From positions 2,542,001 through 2,606,000 of the forward strand of contig NZ_CP031466.1 in the NCBI RefSeq assembly GCF_003368325.1: a DNA stretch of 64,000 nucleotides, written 5' to 3'. A program made the position numbers and the translations under genes. Origin of the DNA: Paraburkholderia caffeinilytica. Its GTDB lineage: Bacteria; Pseudomonadota; Gammaproteobacteria; Burkholderiales; Burkholderiaceae. Within the stretch, counting starts at the first letter, position 1, and each line of letters opens with the position of its first letter. This document shows positions 53,394 through 62,392 of the stretch, one piece after another. The notes beneath the pieces were generated by a model that saw only the letters and a list, made by a program, of their open reading frames with translations, was not told where the DNA came from and made no database searches.

Positions 53394-54719
53394 TTAGTGT
53401 GCGGCGCGTTGCGCTGTTTCCCGCGCACAGAGAAGCGCCACGACAGTGATCGCGCCCATCGCCATGAGCATCAGCGCGACCGGCCACGCCGCGTGGTATT
53501 TCGCGAGCAGCGCGGTGGCCACCAGCGGCGAGAGGCCGCCCGCGAATACCGAGGCGATCTCGTGGCCCAGCGCCATGCCGGAATAACGGACCTCCGTGCT
53601 GAACAGTTCGCCCATCAGGCTCGGCTGCGTTCCGATCATCGCGCCATGGCACACGCCATTGGCCAACAGGAAAGCGAGCCAGATGAGCCCCGGCACCTTC
53701 GTATCGATCAGCCAGAAGAACGGCAGCGCAATGACGATGAGTCCCACCGCGCCGATCATGTACACCGGCTTGCGGCCGATGCGATCGGACAGCCGGCCCC
53801 ACACCAGCATCATGCCCAACTCGACGGTCATCGACACCATCACCCCCGCGAGCATGACTGAACTCGGCACGCCGATGAACTTCCCATACACAAGCGAGAA
53901 GGCCAGAAAGATATAAGAGCCGCCGTTCTCGGCAACGCGCAGGCCCATGGCGATCAACAGCTCTTTCGGGTGGCGGCGGATCGCTTCGAGCACCGGCGTG
54001 TGGGTCGTCTTGCCTGCCGCCTCTGCCTTCGCAAATTCAGTGCTTTCCGGCAACCTCGAGCGGATGTAGACGCCGACGCCGAAGATCGCGATCGATAGCA
54101 GAAACGGTACGCGCCAGCCCCAGCTCATGAACGTGTCGTGTGGCAGCTTTTGCACGAGAAAGAAAACCGCGGCCGACAACACAAAGCCGCCACCCACGCC
54201 GATCTGACTCCATGATGCGTACATGCCGCGCTTTTCCGGCGGTGCCGACTCGCTGATCATCAACACGCCACCGCCCCATTCGCCGCCTGACGCGACACCT
54301 TGCAGCACGCGCAGTACGAGAAGCAGCGCCGGCGCCCACAGCCCGGCCTGGCCGTAGGTCGGCAACAGGCCGATCAGAAACGTCGCGCCGCCCATGATCG
54401 ACAGCGTCCACACCAGCGCGCCCTTGCGTCCGTAGCGGTCGCCGATGTGGCCGAACAGTAAGCCGCCGAACGGCCGCGCGGCAAAACCGACGGCAAAGCC
54501 CGCGAACGCAGCCAGCGTCCCGATCAACGGGTCGGTGCCTTTCGGAAAAAACAGTTCGCCGAATACCAGCGCGGCCGCCGTACTGTAGAGAAAGAAGTCA
54601 TACCATTCGAGCGCATTGCCTGCCACCGATGCCATGACGATGCGCCGCAAAGACTTCTGGTCGAGCCCACCGCTGGCACCTTGTACGCCAGACGCGGGTA
54701 AGGTTTGCGTGCTTGCCAT
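53394..54719 (-). CDS. MFS transporter, metabolite:H+ symporter (MHS) family, ShiA-like
   Basis: A 441-residue twelve-helix transporter. GNALEWYDFFLYSTAAALVFGELFFP, GHIGDRYGRKGALVW and RVLQGVASGGEWGGGVLMISE are typical of the shikimate/alpha-ketoglutarate-type MHS branch. It imports a carboxylate or related acid with protons. ATG at 54719 has GGAGA four bases upstream. Placed between the acyl-CoA ligase and the thiolase-like gene on the same strand, it probably supplies the ligase substrate. Confidence 0.92.
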   Translation of the reverse strand: MASTQTLPASGVQGASGGLDQKSLRRIVMASVAGNALEWYDFFLYSTAAALVFGELFFPKGTDPLIGTLAAFAGFAVGFAARPFGGLLFGHIGDRYGRKGALVWTLSIMGGATFLIGLLPTYGQAGLWAPALLLVLRVLQGVASGGEWGGGVLMISESAPPEKRGMYASWSQIGVGGGFVLSAAVFFLVQKLPHDTFMSWGWRVPFLLSIAIFGVGVYIRSRLPESTEFAKAEAAGKTTHTPVLEAIRRHPKELLIAMGLRVAENGGSYIFLAFSLVYGKFIGVPSSVMLAGVMVSMTVELGMMLVWGRLSDRIGRKPVYMIGAVGLIVIALPFFWLIDTKVPGLIWLAFLLANGVCHGAMIGTQPSLMGELFSTEVRYSGMALGHEIASVFAGGLSPLVATALLAKYHAAWPVALMLMAMGAITVVALLCARETAQRAAH

Positions 54720-54864
54720 ACTGTCTCCGGTATGCCGCAATACGGCACGAAATTGGATCGGTGCGACGATCTATAGGCTGCAAGACGGCTCAGCGTGCGC
54801 GGCTCGCGTCGCGCGAGCGCGCCAGGATGATGGCGTAGATGGGTAGCGCGCCACCGCTATGCCG

Positions 54865-56490
54865 CTACGAACGCCTGAGCCGGTAGCCGGATTTTTCGAG
54901 GTCCCACGTGCTCTCTGTCACGCCGGCCTCACGCAGTTTGTACTTCTGGATCTTGCCGTTTTCCGTTCTGGGCAGCGCGCGCACGAAGTCGAGAAAGCGC
55001 GGCACGGCGAAGTACGGTAGACGCGGTTCGCAGTACTGGATCAGATCCAGTGGCGCCAGCGTTGCCTCATCGCAAAGCACGAGTGCCGCCATCACTTCAT
55101 CTTCGGCGAGTTCGGAGCGCACGGCGAATACCGCGGCGATTTCAACTGAAGGATGGCTCAGCAGAACCTGCTCGACTTCGTAAGACGAAATGTTTTCTCC
55201 GCGCCGCCGGATCGCATCCTTCTGCCGGTCGACGAAGCGGTAGTAGCCGTCGGCTTCGCGTACTACGCGATCCCCGGTGTGAAGCCACAGATTGCGCCAT
55301 GCTTCGACGGTTTTCTCCGGCATGCCGAAATAGCCGCTTGCGAGCGCGCATGGCTCGTCCGCCCGGACAATAAGCTCGCCGGCTTCGCCATCCGGGACGG
55401 GATGGTCGTACCCGTCGACGACGCGCGCATCGAATCCCTCCGTCAGCTTGCCCATAAAGCCGGGACGCTGTGCGTCGATGTGGGCGCCGATCACGAAGTT
55501 CGTTTCCGTCGAACCGTAGCCGTCGAGCAACGCAATTCCACAACGCTCGGTGAATTCATGCTGGAACTGACCCGGCACGCCCGGCGCCAGCGCAATGCGC
55601 ACCCTGTGTGCGCGTTCGTTCGGCGACGCGGCGCGGCCTAGCAGAATCGGCACCATCGCGCCCAGCACGGACGTGATAGTCGCCTTGGTCGCAACCAGCG
55701 CGTCGAAGAAGCCGCTCGCCGAAAAGCGGCGATCGACAACCAGCTCGGCATCGCACGTGAGAGCCTGAAAGAAGAAGTTCAGCGCGTTCGTGTGGAAGAG
55801 CGGCAGACAGGTGTAGAGGACGTCGCCGGCCGTGACGCCGAGATAATCAGCCGTATGCCTGCCCCACCAATAGAACTGCGCGTGTGAGCAGATCACCCCT
55901 TTTGACAACCCAGACGTCCCGGACGTGTACAGAATCGCGAGCGGATCGCTATCGGCCAACCCCGCGGCTGCGACCGGTTCGCCCCGCGGCGGCAGCGGCA
56001 CGGACCGAACGCTGTGCGCCGGTGCAGCGCCTTGCTTCTGCCCAATCAGCCATACTGATTCGACTGCCAGCCCGCCGGGATCGAGTGCATAAACGGCATC
56101 GACGAGATGGGCTTCGGCAATGACCAGTCGTGCGCCGGAGTTGCGCAGAATGTGCTCGAGTTGCAAGCCGCGCGAAGCCGTATTGATCGGAACCGCGATC
56201 GCACCGAGCCACGCGCACCCCAGAATGATCTCCATGAACTCGCTGCGATTCGTGCAAAGCAGCGCCACCCGGTCGCCGCGTCCCACGCCTTGAGCAGCGA
56301 GCGAACCCGCACGGCGCGCAGCGATGTCGAGCGCCTCGGCGCCGGTCCATTGCGCCAGGCGATCCGAGAAAAGCGCGGCGTGCGGGTTTCGGGCCGCACG
56401 AGCGGCCAGCATTTCCGGCAACGTGAGTTTCGTGGCACTACGCCCCGGCGCCTGGCTGCAGACCACAGCTGGCATGTGGATGTTGCCCAT
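54865..56490 (-). CDS. AMP-dependent acyl-CoA ligase (CaiC-like)
   Basis: A 541-residue ANL-superfamily ligase. Motif A3 ILYTSGTSGLSKGV, motif A5 GYGSTETN, the hinge region DRVVREADGYYRFVDRQKDAIRRRGENISSYEVE and the catalytic Lys in RTENGKIQKYKLRE are all present. The closest family by pattern is crotonobetaine/carnitine-CoA ligase and related medium-chain or aromatic acid ligases. It activates a carboxylic acid to its CoA ester with ATP. Upstream, at 56545, lies a dyad box shared with the region 2 hydrolase/LysR promoter. First gene of a ligase-transporter-thiolase-DUF35 unit, with a 145-base gap before the transporter. Confidence 0.92.
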   Translation of the reverse strand: MGNIHMPAVVCSQAPGRSATKLTLPEMLAARAARNPHAALFSDRLAQWTGAEALDIAARRAGSLAAQGVGRGDRVALLCTNRSEFMEIILGCAWLGAIAVPINTASRGLQLEHILRNSGARLVIAEAHLVDAVYALDPGGLAVESVWLIGQKQGAAPAHSVRSVPLPPRGEPVAAAGLADSDPLAILYTSGTSGLSKGVICSHAQFYWWGRHTADYLGVTAGDVLYTCLPLFHTNALNFFFQALTCDAELVVDRRFSASGFFDALVATKATITSVLGAMVPILLGRAASPNERAHRVRIALAPGVPGQFQHEFTERCGIALLDGYGSTETNFVIGAHIDAQRPGFMGKLTEGFDARVVDGYDHPVPDGEAGELIVRADEPCALASGYFGMPEKTVEAWRNLWLHTGDRVVREADGYYRFVDRQKDAIRRRGENISSYEVEQVLLSHPSVEIAAVFAVRSELAEDEVMAALVLCDEATLAPLDLIQYCEPRLPYFAVPRFLDFVRALPRTENGKIQKYKLREAGVTESTWDLEKSGYRLRRS

Positions 56491-56544
56491 GTCGTCCCCG
56501 CCTGAAATGTATGCAGACGAGTCTAGGTTTCGCGGCGGACATGT

Positions 56545-56561
56545 GTCAAATTCATCAATTT
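56545..56561. promoter_or_regulatory. 17-bp dyad box, candidate LysR operator (copy 2)
   Basis: GTCAAATTCATCAATTT, 55 bases before the acyl-CoA ligase start, differing from 30713-30729 at one position. The inner AAATT-N4-AATTT dyad is intact. Confidence 0.55.
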
Positions 56562-56612
56562 TGCTCTAGCTATCAATCTGGCGGATTTTGCAGCCGCACT
56601 TTTCAGCACCGC

Positions 56613-58034
56613 TCACCGATCGCCGAATGCGAGCCCCGGCCTCGGCTGTGTCAGCATTTCGGGTTGCAGGATTTCATCGATCTGCGCTTGAGTCAGCAAA
56701 CCTCTCTCGATCACAATCTCCGCGACGCCGCGACCGGACACTAGCGCTTCCTGCGCAACCTGCGTTGCGTTGACGTAACCGATGTATGGATTGAGCGCCG
56801 TCACAATACCGATCGAATTCTCCACAAGCGAACGCAGCCGCTCGCGATTCGCCGTGATGCCGTCGACGCACTTCGACGCGAGCGTCAGGCAGCCCGCTCG
56901 CAAGTGCGAAACACTCTTGAACAGACTGTGAGCGATGATCGGCTCGAACGCATTAAGCTGAAGCTGGCCGGCTTCAGCGGCGAAACTCACTGTCACGTCG
57001 TTGCCGATCACCTCAAAAGCGATCTGATTGACGACCTCCGGAATCACGGGATTGACCTTCCCCGGCATAATGCTTGAGCCCGCCTGCATCGGCGGCAAGT
57101 TGATTTCGCCGAACCCTGCACGCGGCCCGCTCGACAGCAGACGAAGGTCGTTGCATGTCTTCGAAAGCTTCACCGCGACGCGCTTCAGCACGCCTGAAAG
57201 CTGCACGAACGAGCCGACATCCTGGGTCGCTTCGACGAGATTCGGCGACGTGGTAAGCGCAATGCCGGTGATCGCGGCGAGATGCCGGCAAGCTAGCGGT
57301 GCGTAGTCAGGCGACGTGTTGATGCCGGTCCCAATCGCCGTCGCGCCAAGATTGATCTCGCAGATCAGCTTCGATGCCTCCCGCAGCCGCTCCTCGTCCT
57401 CGCCAAGCATCACGGCGAACGTACCGAACTCCTGACCGAGCGTCATCGGCACGGCATCCTGCAACTGCGTGCGTCCCATCTTGAGGACGTCCCTGAACTC
57501 TTCCGCCTTGCGCTCAAACGAGGCGCGCAATACGCCCATTGCATCCACTAGCTGCGCAATGCCCATGTAGGTCGCGATCTTCAGCGCGGTGGGATACACA
57601 TCATTGGTACTCTGACCAAGGTTGACATCTTCATTCGGGTGCAGCACCGCGTAGTCACCGCGCCGACAGCCGAGATGCTCAAGCGCCAGGTTGGCGATCA
57701 CCTCGTTCGCATTCATGTTGGTCGACGTGCCCGCTCCGCCCTGAATCACGTCAACCACGAAGTGCTCGCGCGCGGCGCCCGAGCGAACCTGCCGGCAGGC
57801 GTGTACGATGGCCTCGGTCTTTTTGTCATCGAGCAGCCCCAGTTCGTTATTCGTGAGCGCCGCAGCTTCCTTGACACTCGCGAGTGCGTTGACGAGATCC
57901 GGATAGGTCGAGATTGGAATTCCGGTGATCGGGAAGTTCGTCACGGCGCGCAGCGTGTGCACCCCATACAAGGCATCGTCAGGCACGGCAAGGTCGCCGA
58001 GTAAATCGTGTTCGATACGCGTGGTCGCATGCAT
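56613..58034 (-). CDS. aspA: Aspartate ammonia-lyase
   Basis: A 473-residue lyase of the fumarase/aspartase superfamily. Signatures: NEDVNLGQSTNDVYPTA, the substrate loop GAGTSTNMNANEVIAN and the flexible catalytic loop GSSIMPGKVNP with the active Ser. The N-terminal TRIEHDLLGDLAVPDDALYGVHTLRA is aspartase-like, not fumarase. It converts aspartate to fumarate and ammonia. In this block it could use aspartate released from amino-acid conjugates or simply serve amino-acid catabolism. It stands between the ligase unit and the OprB-like porin on the same strand. Confidence 0.94.
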   Translation of the reverse strand: MHATTRIEHDLLGDLAVPDDALYGVHTLRAVTNFPITGIPISTYPDLVNALASVKEAAALTNNELGLLDDKKTEAIVHACRQVRSGAAREHFVVDVIQGGAGTSTNMNANEVIANLALEHLGCRRGDYAVLHPNEDVNLGQSTNDVYPTALKIATYMGIAQLVDAMGVLRASFERKAEEFRDVLKMGRTQLQDAVPMTLGQEFGTFAVMLGEDEERLREASKLICEINLGATAIGTGINTSPDYAPLACRHLAAITGIALTTSPNLVEATQDVGSFVQLSGVLKRVAVKLSKTCNDLRLLSSGPRAGFGEINLPPMQAGSSIMPGKVNPVIPEVVNQIAFEVIGNDVTVSFAAEAGQLQLNAFEPIIAHSLFKSVSHLRAGCLTLASKCVDGITANRERLRSLVENSIGIVTALNPYIGYVNATQVAQEALVSGRGVAEIVIERGLLTQAQIDEILQPEMLTQPRPGLAFGDR

Positions 58035-58398
58035 GGAATTATTCCTTTAACTTTGGCTTCCTGATAAATACATTGACTATCGCACCGTCACCCTGCTGAA
58101 CCATATAGCGTCGAATTACCCGTTTCACCAGGCTACCGTGGCAGTCGCTCAAAACGCTCGAAAGTGGTCGGATAACGTGAATCGCCCTGCTTCTTTCGTA
58201 CCGCTGTCGAGTCAGGTCGAATAGTACGGGTAGCGCAAAAGAAAGGTGATGCTAGTGCAACATTCCATCATGCATTTTTTGCATAATCAGGCGTCAACGC
58301 CATTTACCCTGTGCGGATTGCGCCTCCCAAGGGCTATGGCTCATTCGCGGCGCGTGACTCATGCCATCGGCAATCCGCGCCGCGAAGCGCGTGACGGA
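58035..58398. other. 364-base region upstream of aspA
   Basis: No gene seen. It should contain the aspA promoter. A palindrome ATGCA-TTTTT-TGCAT sits at 58270-58284 and could be a regulator site or weak hairpin. Confidence 0.45.
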
Positions 58399-60051
58399 TC
58401 AATGATCGGTCAGCCCCAGCATCTTGTCGAAGAAAACACTCGCGAGAACGCCGGCGACGAACCCATTCTTGGGCGTGCCGGTGAACGCAGGATTGCCCCA
58501 CGTGTTCGTGTTCCACGTCCGCATCACATAGGGGCTCAGGATGATGCTGCGGGTAACTGCGATGTTCGCGTCGAGCTTGAGCCCGAATTGGGTGCGCCCG
58601 ACCGTATAGCCCGTGCCGCCCGCGGCCAGATTCTGCTGCTTCAGGTAGTTCTGCTCGTTCGGAGTAAGGGTCGCCCAGTTGAAGCTCAATGCGTAGCTGT
58701 CGTGAGGCCGGCTGCGAAACGGCGCCTCCACCATCACACCGGCGATGCCTGTCATCGCGAGACCCGTGCTCGCGTGCGCATCGAAGCTCGTCGTCAGGCT
58801 GCCAAATACGGAGAATGCAGTTGGATCGCTCGCGCCGCTCTTACCGCCGTCCGGCCGGTACACGACCTGTCTGCCGCCAACGTACATGCCCGAAGTTCCC
58901 TTATGCGTCGCGACCGTAAACGGGTCGGTCTGCGTCGCCGTGTTGTGATAGAACAGCAGCTCATAGCTCTTCGGATACGGATCGGTCTGGTACGTCGTCC
59001 GGTAGGTGATATTCGCGAGCCACGTGTTGCTGTCCGGTACGCTGTCGGTCCATTCCCAGCCGTTGGTAAACGGGAAAGCCGGATTCGAACGCCACACCCC
59101 CGCCTGCACGGACAACGCGGGAGTCAGGTTATAGCGCACACGTCCACCCCAGTTCGAGTAGATGGGCGGATTCATTCCGGCGTTGTCCTGCAGTATCGCG
59201 CTCTGGCAGCCGAATCCCTGATTGCAGACGGGCGCCGCGAAGTACAGACCGGGATTGCTCTTGCCGACTTCCACGTCGAGCCGGTCGTTGAATGCCTTCT
59301 GCTCCCAGGTGAAGACGGCAAGGTGCGACACTTTCGGCACGTACGGGCCAGGCTGTCCGGCAAGGACGTCGCCAACCTGCTTGCCCCATCCAAGGTTAGT
59401 GGTGAATGGCACGAATAGTTGCTGGAAGTGGATCGTTGCACCGTTGAAGCCCGCGATCTTCTGCAAGTCGAAGTCGCCTCCAACGGAAACGAACGTCAAC
59501 GCTTCATGATTGCCCGTCTGCTGGCCGACGCTCGGGTTGGCCAGGTACATCTGCACGAGATTGAATACCGGCGTGAAGCCCCAGTCGTTCAACGTAGCGC
59601 CAACGCCGGACAGGATCCCTTGTCGCGGACTTTCGGCGGGTTCCGGCGCCGCGTTGCCGACATGCGAGACGCCGAGTTGATCGGTCGACGGTATGCCCTG
59701 CTGCACGGTCGGACGATCGGTGGAAGCCTGCTTGATCGCCGCCCCGCCCTGCGCGAGCGACAGCGGCGCCGACGTCGTAGCGGTGGGGTGCTCGGCGGCG
59801 GACGCGTGCGTGGCTGCCTTGTCCGCCGGCTCGGCGCCGGCAGTTTTCTGCGCGGCACCAGTTGACACATTTTTCGTGACGGCTTTCGTGACGGCGTCGA
59901 CCGGCTGCGCCGTTCCGGCCGCGGCCGATGCATCCGGTTCTGCTTGCGCGGCAGCCGTGCCGCTCGCCAGCATCGCTGCGAGCGCAATGGCCGACAAGCG
60001 CATCGCAACGGGCGTGCGACGATGGAAGATGCCAAACCTGTTCGATGTCAT
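58399..60051 (-). CDS. OprB-like carbohydrate-type porin with long N-terminal extension
   Basis: A 550-residue outer-membrane protein. A signal peptide (cleaved near ASGTAAAQA) is followed by about 90 Ala/Thr/Pro-rich residues (38-130) without structure signals, then a sixteen-strand barrel of the OprB type: LNDWGFTPVFNLVQMYLANPSVG, FDLQKIAGFNGATIHFQQLFVPF, YFAAPVCNQGFGCQSAI, NPPIYSNWGGRVRYNL, and a terminal region ending MLGLTDH. OprB proteins import sugars and related polar solutes; here it may serve the block's substrate. AGGAG ribosome site present. It follows the SDR gene by 104 bases. Confidence 0.88.
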   Translation of the reverse strand: MTSNRFGIFHRRTPVAMRLSAIALAAMLASGTAAAQAEPDASAAAGTAQPVDAVTKAVTKNVSTGAAQKTAGAEPADKAATHASAAEHPTATTSAPLSLAQGGAAIKQASTDRPTVQQGIPSTDQLGVSHVGNAAPEPAESPRQGILSGVGATLNDWGFTPVFNLVQMYLANPSVGQQTGNHEALTFVSVGGDFDLQKIAGFNGATIHFQQLFVPFTTNLGWGKQVGDVLAGQPGPYVPKVSHLAVFTWEQKAFNDRLDVEVGKSNPGLYFAAPVCNQGFGCQSAILQDNAGMNPPIYSNWGGRVRYNLTPALSVQAGVWRSNPAFPFTNGWEWTDSVPDSNTWLANITYRTTYQTDPYPKSYELLFYHNTATQTDPFTVATHKGTSGMYVGGRQVVYRPDGGKSGASDPTAFSVFGSLTTSFDAHASTGLAMTGIAGVMVEAPFRSRPHDSYALSFNWATLTPNEQNYLKQQNLAAGGTGYTVGRTQFGLKLDANIAVTRSIILSPYVMRTWNTNTWGNPAFTGTPKNGFVAGVLASVFFDKMLGLTDH

Positions 60052-60155
60052 TGTTGTCTCCTGTTGATTTCAAAGGGCAAAGCGGTGCCTGCCGCGCTTT
60101 CTGGAGCGCGGTCAAGAGCGTGTTATGGAAAGGAAAAGCGAGGGGCGGCGGTGCG

Positions 60156-60962
60156 CTACCAGGCTGTCGCGCCGCCGTCTACCGGGACGTCGGCGGCGGT
60201 GATCCAGCCGGCCTCATCGGAGGCGAGAAAGAGCGCGCACCACGCAACATCTTCGGGCTGGCCAATGCGCCTGATCATCATCTTGCCGAGCGCACGTTCG
60301 AGAAACTCAGGCTGTGCGTGCATATGCGCGCGCGTGGCCGCGGTCTCGACGAGCGCAGGGGAAATGCTGTTCACGCGGATGCCATGCGGGCCGCCTTCCA
60401 TCGCGAGCTGGCGCGTCATGGCGAGCACGCCGCCCTTGCCGGCGCAGTGAGCAAGCGCGGGCGATCCTTCGAGCGCGACTGCAGCGTTGGCCGATGCGAA
60501 GTTGATCACGGAGCCGCCGCCGCGCGCGATCAGCACAGGCCACGCGGCCTTGCACAGCAGGAAGACGATATCGAGTTCGCCGGTCAGCGTCCGGCGCCAT
60601 TGCGTTTCGTAGTCCATCTCCTGCAACCACGCGAAAGCGCCGTACGCGGCCGCGTTGACGAGCACATCGAAACCGCCGTGTCTTTCTCGCGCGAAGTCGA
60701 CGAGACGTGCGGCGCCAGCGGGATCGGTCAGGTCGCAGGGGTGCAGGCTGTCGAGCGCGAGACCTTGCGAGCGAGCGTCTTCGACAGTCTGGCCGGCGGC
60801 CGTGGCATCGATATCGCAACCGACCACCCGCGCCCCCTGGGCCGCGAACAACAGTGCGCACGCACGGCCGATTCCGCTTCCGATGCCGGTAACCACCGCA
60901 ACCTTGCCTTGCAGGCGCCGGCCTTCCTGCACCGGGAGCGCATGTTTGAAAACGGACTTCAT
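60156..60962 (-). CDS. Short-chain dehydrogenase/reductase with His in place of catalytic Tyr
   Basis: A 268-residue SDR. Rossmann motif TGIGSGIGRA (residues 25-34) and NAG-equivalent LVNAAAYG are normal. The catalytic Lys is K176, but four residues before it, where Tyr is expected, there is His172 (HCAGKGG); Ser157 lies earlier. The C-terminal GQPEDVAWCALFLASDEAGWITAADVPVDGG is standard. Such Tyr-less SDRs may use His as the base or act on unusual substrates. It starts 18 bases after the MFS gene stop, forming a transporter-SDR-porin string. Confidence 0.88.
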   Translation of the reverse strand: MKSVFKHALPVQEGRRLQGKVAVVTGIGSGIGRACALLFAAQGARVVGCDIDATAAGQTVEDARSQGLALDSLHPCDLTDPAGAARLVDFARERHGGFDVLVNAAAYGAFAWLQEMDYETQWRRTLTGELDIVFLLCKAAWPVLIARGGGSVINFASANAAVALEGSPALAHCAGKGGVLAMTRQLAMEGGPHGIRVNSISPALVETAATRAHMHAQPEFLERALGKMMIRRIGQPEDVAWCALFLASDEAGWITAADVPVDGGATAW

Positions 60963-60980
60963 GACGGACCTCGCGACGGA

Positions 60981-62210
60981 TCAGCTAAGCTTCAGGCGGC
61001 GTGAGCGGAGCGACCCGGCGAAAGCGAGCGCGGCAATGAGCAGGAGTCCGATGCCCCAGCCTTCGATGACCGCGAAGCGCGAGCCCCAATGACCGACTAG
61101 CGGCATTACGAGCAGCGGACTGCAGAAGTAGCCGATGAACTGGGTCGCGGTGAATGCGCCCGTGCCGAACCCGCGGCGTGCAAAGGGCAGCGAACGCAAC
61201 CCCCAGCTGACGAGTGCGGGCAGCACCACGCCACAGCCCACGCCGTTGATCGCGGCGCCGAGCGTCAGCAACGTGAAGTCGTGCGCGGCGCCCATGATCA
61301 GGAAGCCTGAACCGCAGACCAGCGTGCCGATCGCGAACTGCTGCACCACGGCGAGCCGGCTTGCGAGAAACCATCCGAACGCCAGCGTACCGGCGATGAT
61401 GCCGACGCTGTTCAGTGCGTAGGCCAAGCCGATCTCACCGGTCGAGCGCGTGCCGAGGTCGACCAGCATGAACGACAGATGAACCGGCACCACCATGAAC
61501 ACAAGCCCGACCGCGAATGCGATCGCGCAGATCAGCGTGAGCAGCAACGGGTTGAATACCGGTTCGCCGGCGGCAACCTGACTGCCCGCTGCCGGCGTAC
61601 CTGATGCACTACGTGTATCCCAGATGAAGATCTGCACGAGCGGGGCCAGCAGCAGTGGCAACGCGTACGCCACGAACGGCACGCGCCAGCCATACGCGCC
61701 GAGCGCGCCGCCCATCAGGTTGAAGATGAACGCCGATGTCGAGGCCACCGTGATCTGCAGCGACGCATAGCGATCGCGCTGCGTGCCGCTGAAATAGTCG
61801 CCGATGAAGGAGGTGCTGACGGTCATCACTGCCGCCTCGGCAAGTCCTACGAGCGCGCGGCTCGCGAGAATCGCGTAGATCGAATCGAGGTAAAGCGGCG
61901 CGGTACCCGCCACCGCGTACAGAACGAGCGCGCTGACCAGCACGCGCTTGCGGCCAACCCGGTCGCTGACGGCGCCGATCGCCATCGCCAGCGCGCCGAG
62001 TATCAGCATCGGCATCGTGACGACGACCGGAACCAGGGTTTCGATCCCCGGCACGCTCGCGAAATGCCGCTGCATCGCGGGCAGCACAGGCCCGATCACG
62101 GTCGGCGCGAGTGTTCCGCAGATCACCGTGCTGAGCAGGATCAGCGCCTGAAAGAAGCTTGCTTCGCGAGGGGCCGGCGCGGCATCGCGCCGGTTGTTCT
62201 GAACATACAT
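60981..62210 (-). CDS. MFS transporter
   Basis: A 409-residue twelve-helix transporter. SDRVGRKRVLVSALVLY is the helix 2-3 loop motif. It resembles aromatic-acid or sugar-type MFS proteins of Burkholderiales; the subfamily is unclear. ATG at 62210 has GGAGA upstream; upstream codons in the same frame are not homologous. First gene of a transporter-SDR-OprB-like string and downstream of a LysR gene on the same strand. It probably imports the SDR substrate. Confidence 0.88.
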   Translation of the reverse strand: MYVQNNRRDAAPAPREASFFQALILLSTVICGTLAPTVIGPVLPAMQRHFASVPGIETLVPVVVTMPMLILGALAMAIGAVSDRVGRKRVLVSALVLYAVAGTAPLYLDSIYAILASRALVGLAEAAVMTVSTSFIGDYFSGTQRDRYASLQITVASTSAFIFNLMGGALGAYGWRVPFVAYALPLLLAPLVQIFIWDTRSASGTPAAGSQVAAGEPVFNPLLLTLICAIAFAVGLVFMVVPVHLSFMLVDLGTRSTGEIGLAYALNSVGIIAGTLAFGWFLASRLAVVQQFAIGTLVCGSGFLIMGAAHDFTLLTLGAAINGVGCGVVLPALVSWGLRSLPFARRGFGTGAFTATQFIGYFCSPLLVMPLVGHWGSRFAVIEGWGIGLLLIAALAFAGSLRSRRLKLS

Positions 62211-62392
62211 GACATCGTCTCCGTTTATAAAGGGTATTCCCCAGACGTTCCACCGGCGGCTTGTAACGCCGCCCGAACAACGAGGTTCCCGTTTGTGTGA
62301 GACGAATGATTCCGGCAGACACCGTACGACACAATCAGATTGCGTTGATAGGACCATTTGACTGCGTCAAACGAACGCAACGCAGGTTGGGC

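Noticed and set aside
58246..59418. 390-codon plus-strand frame opposite the OprB-like gene
   Set aside because: Arg/His-rich antisense frame with no homology; the OprB-like gene explains the region.
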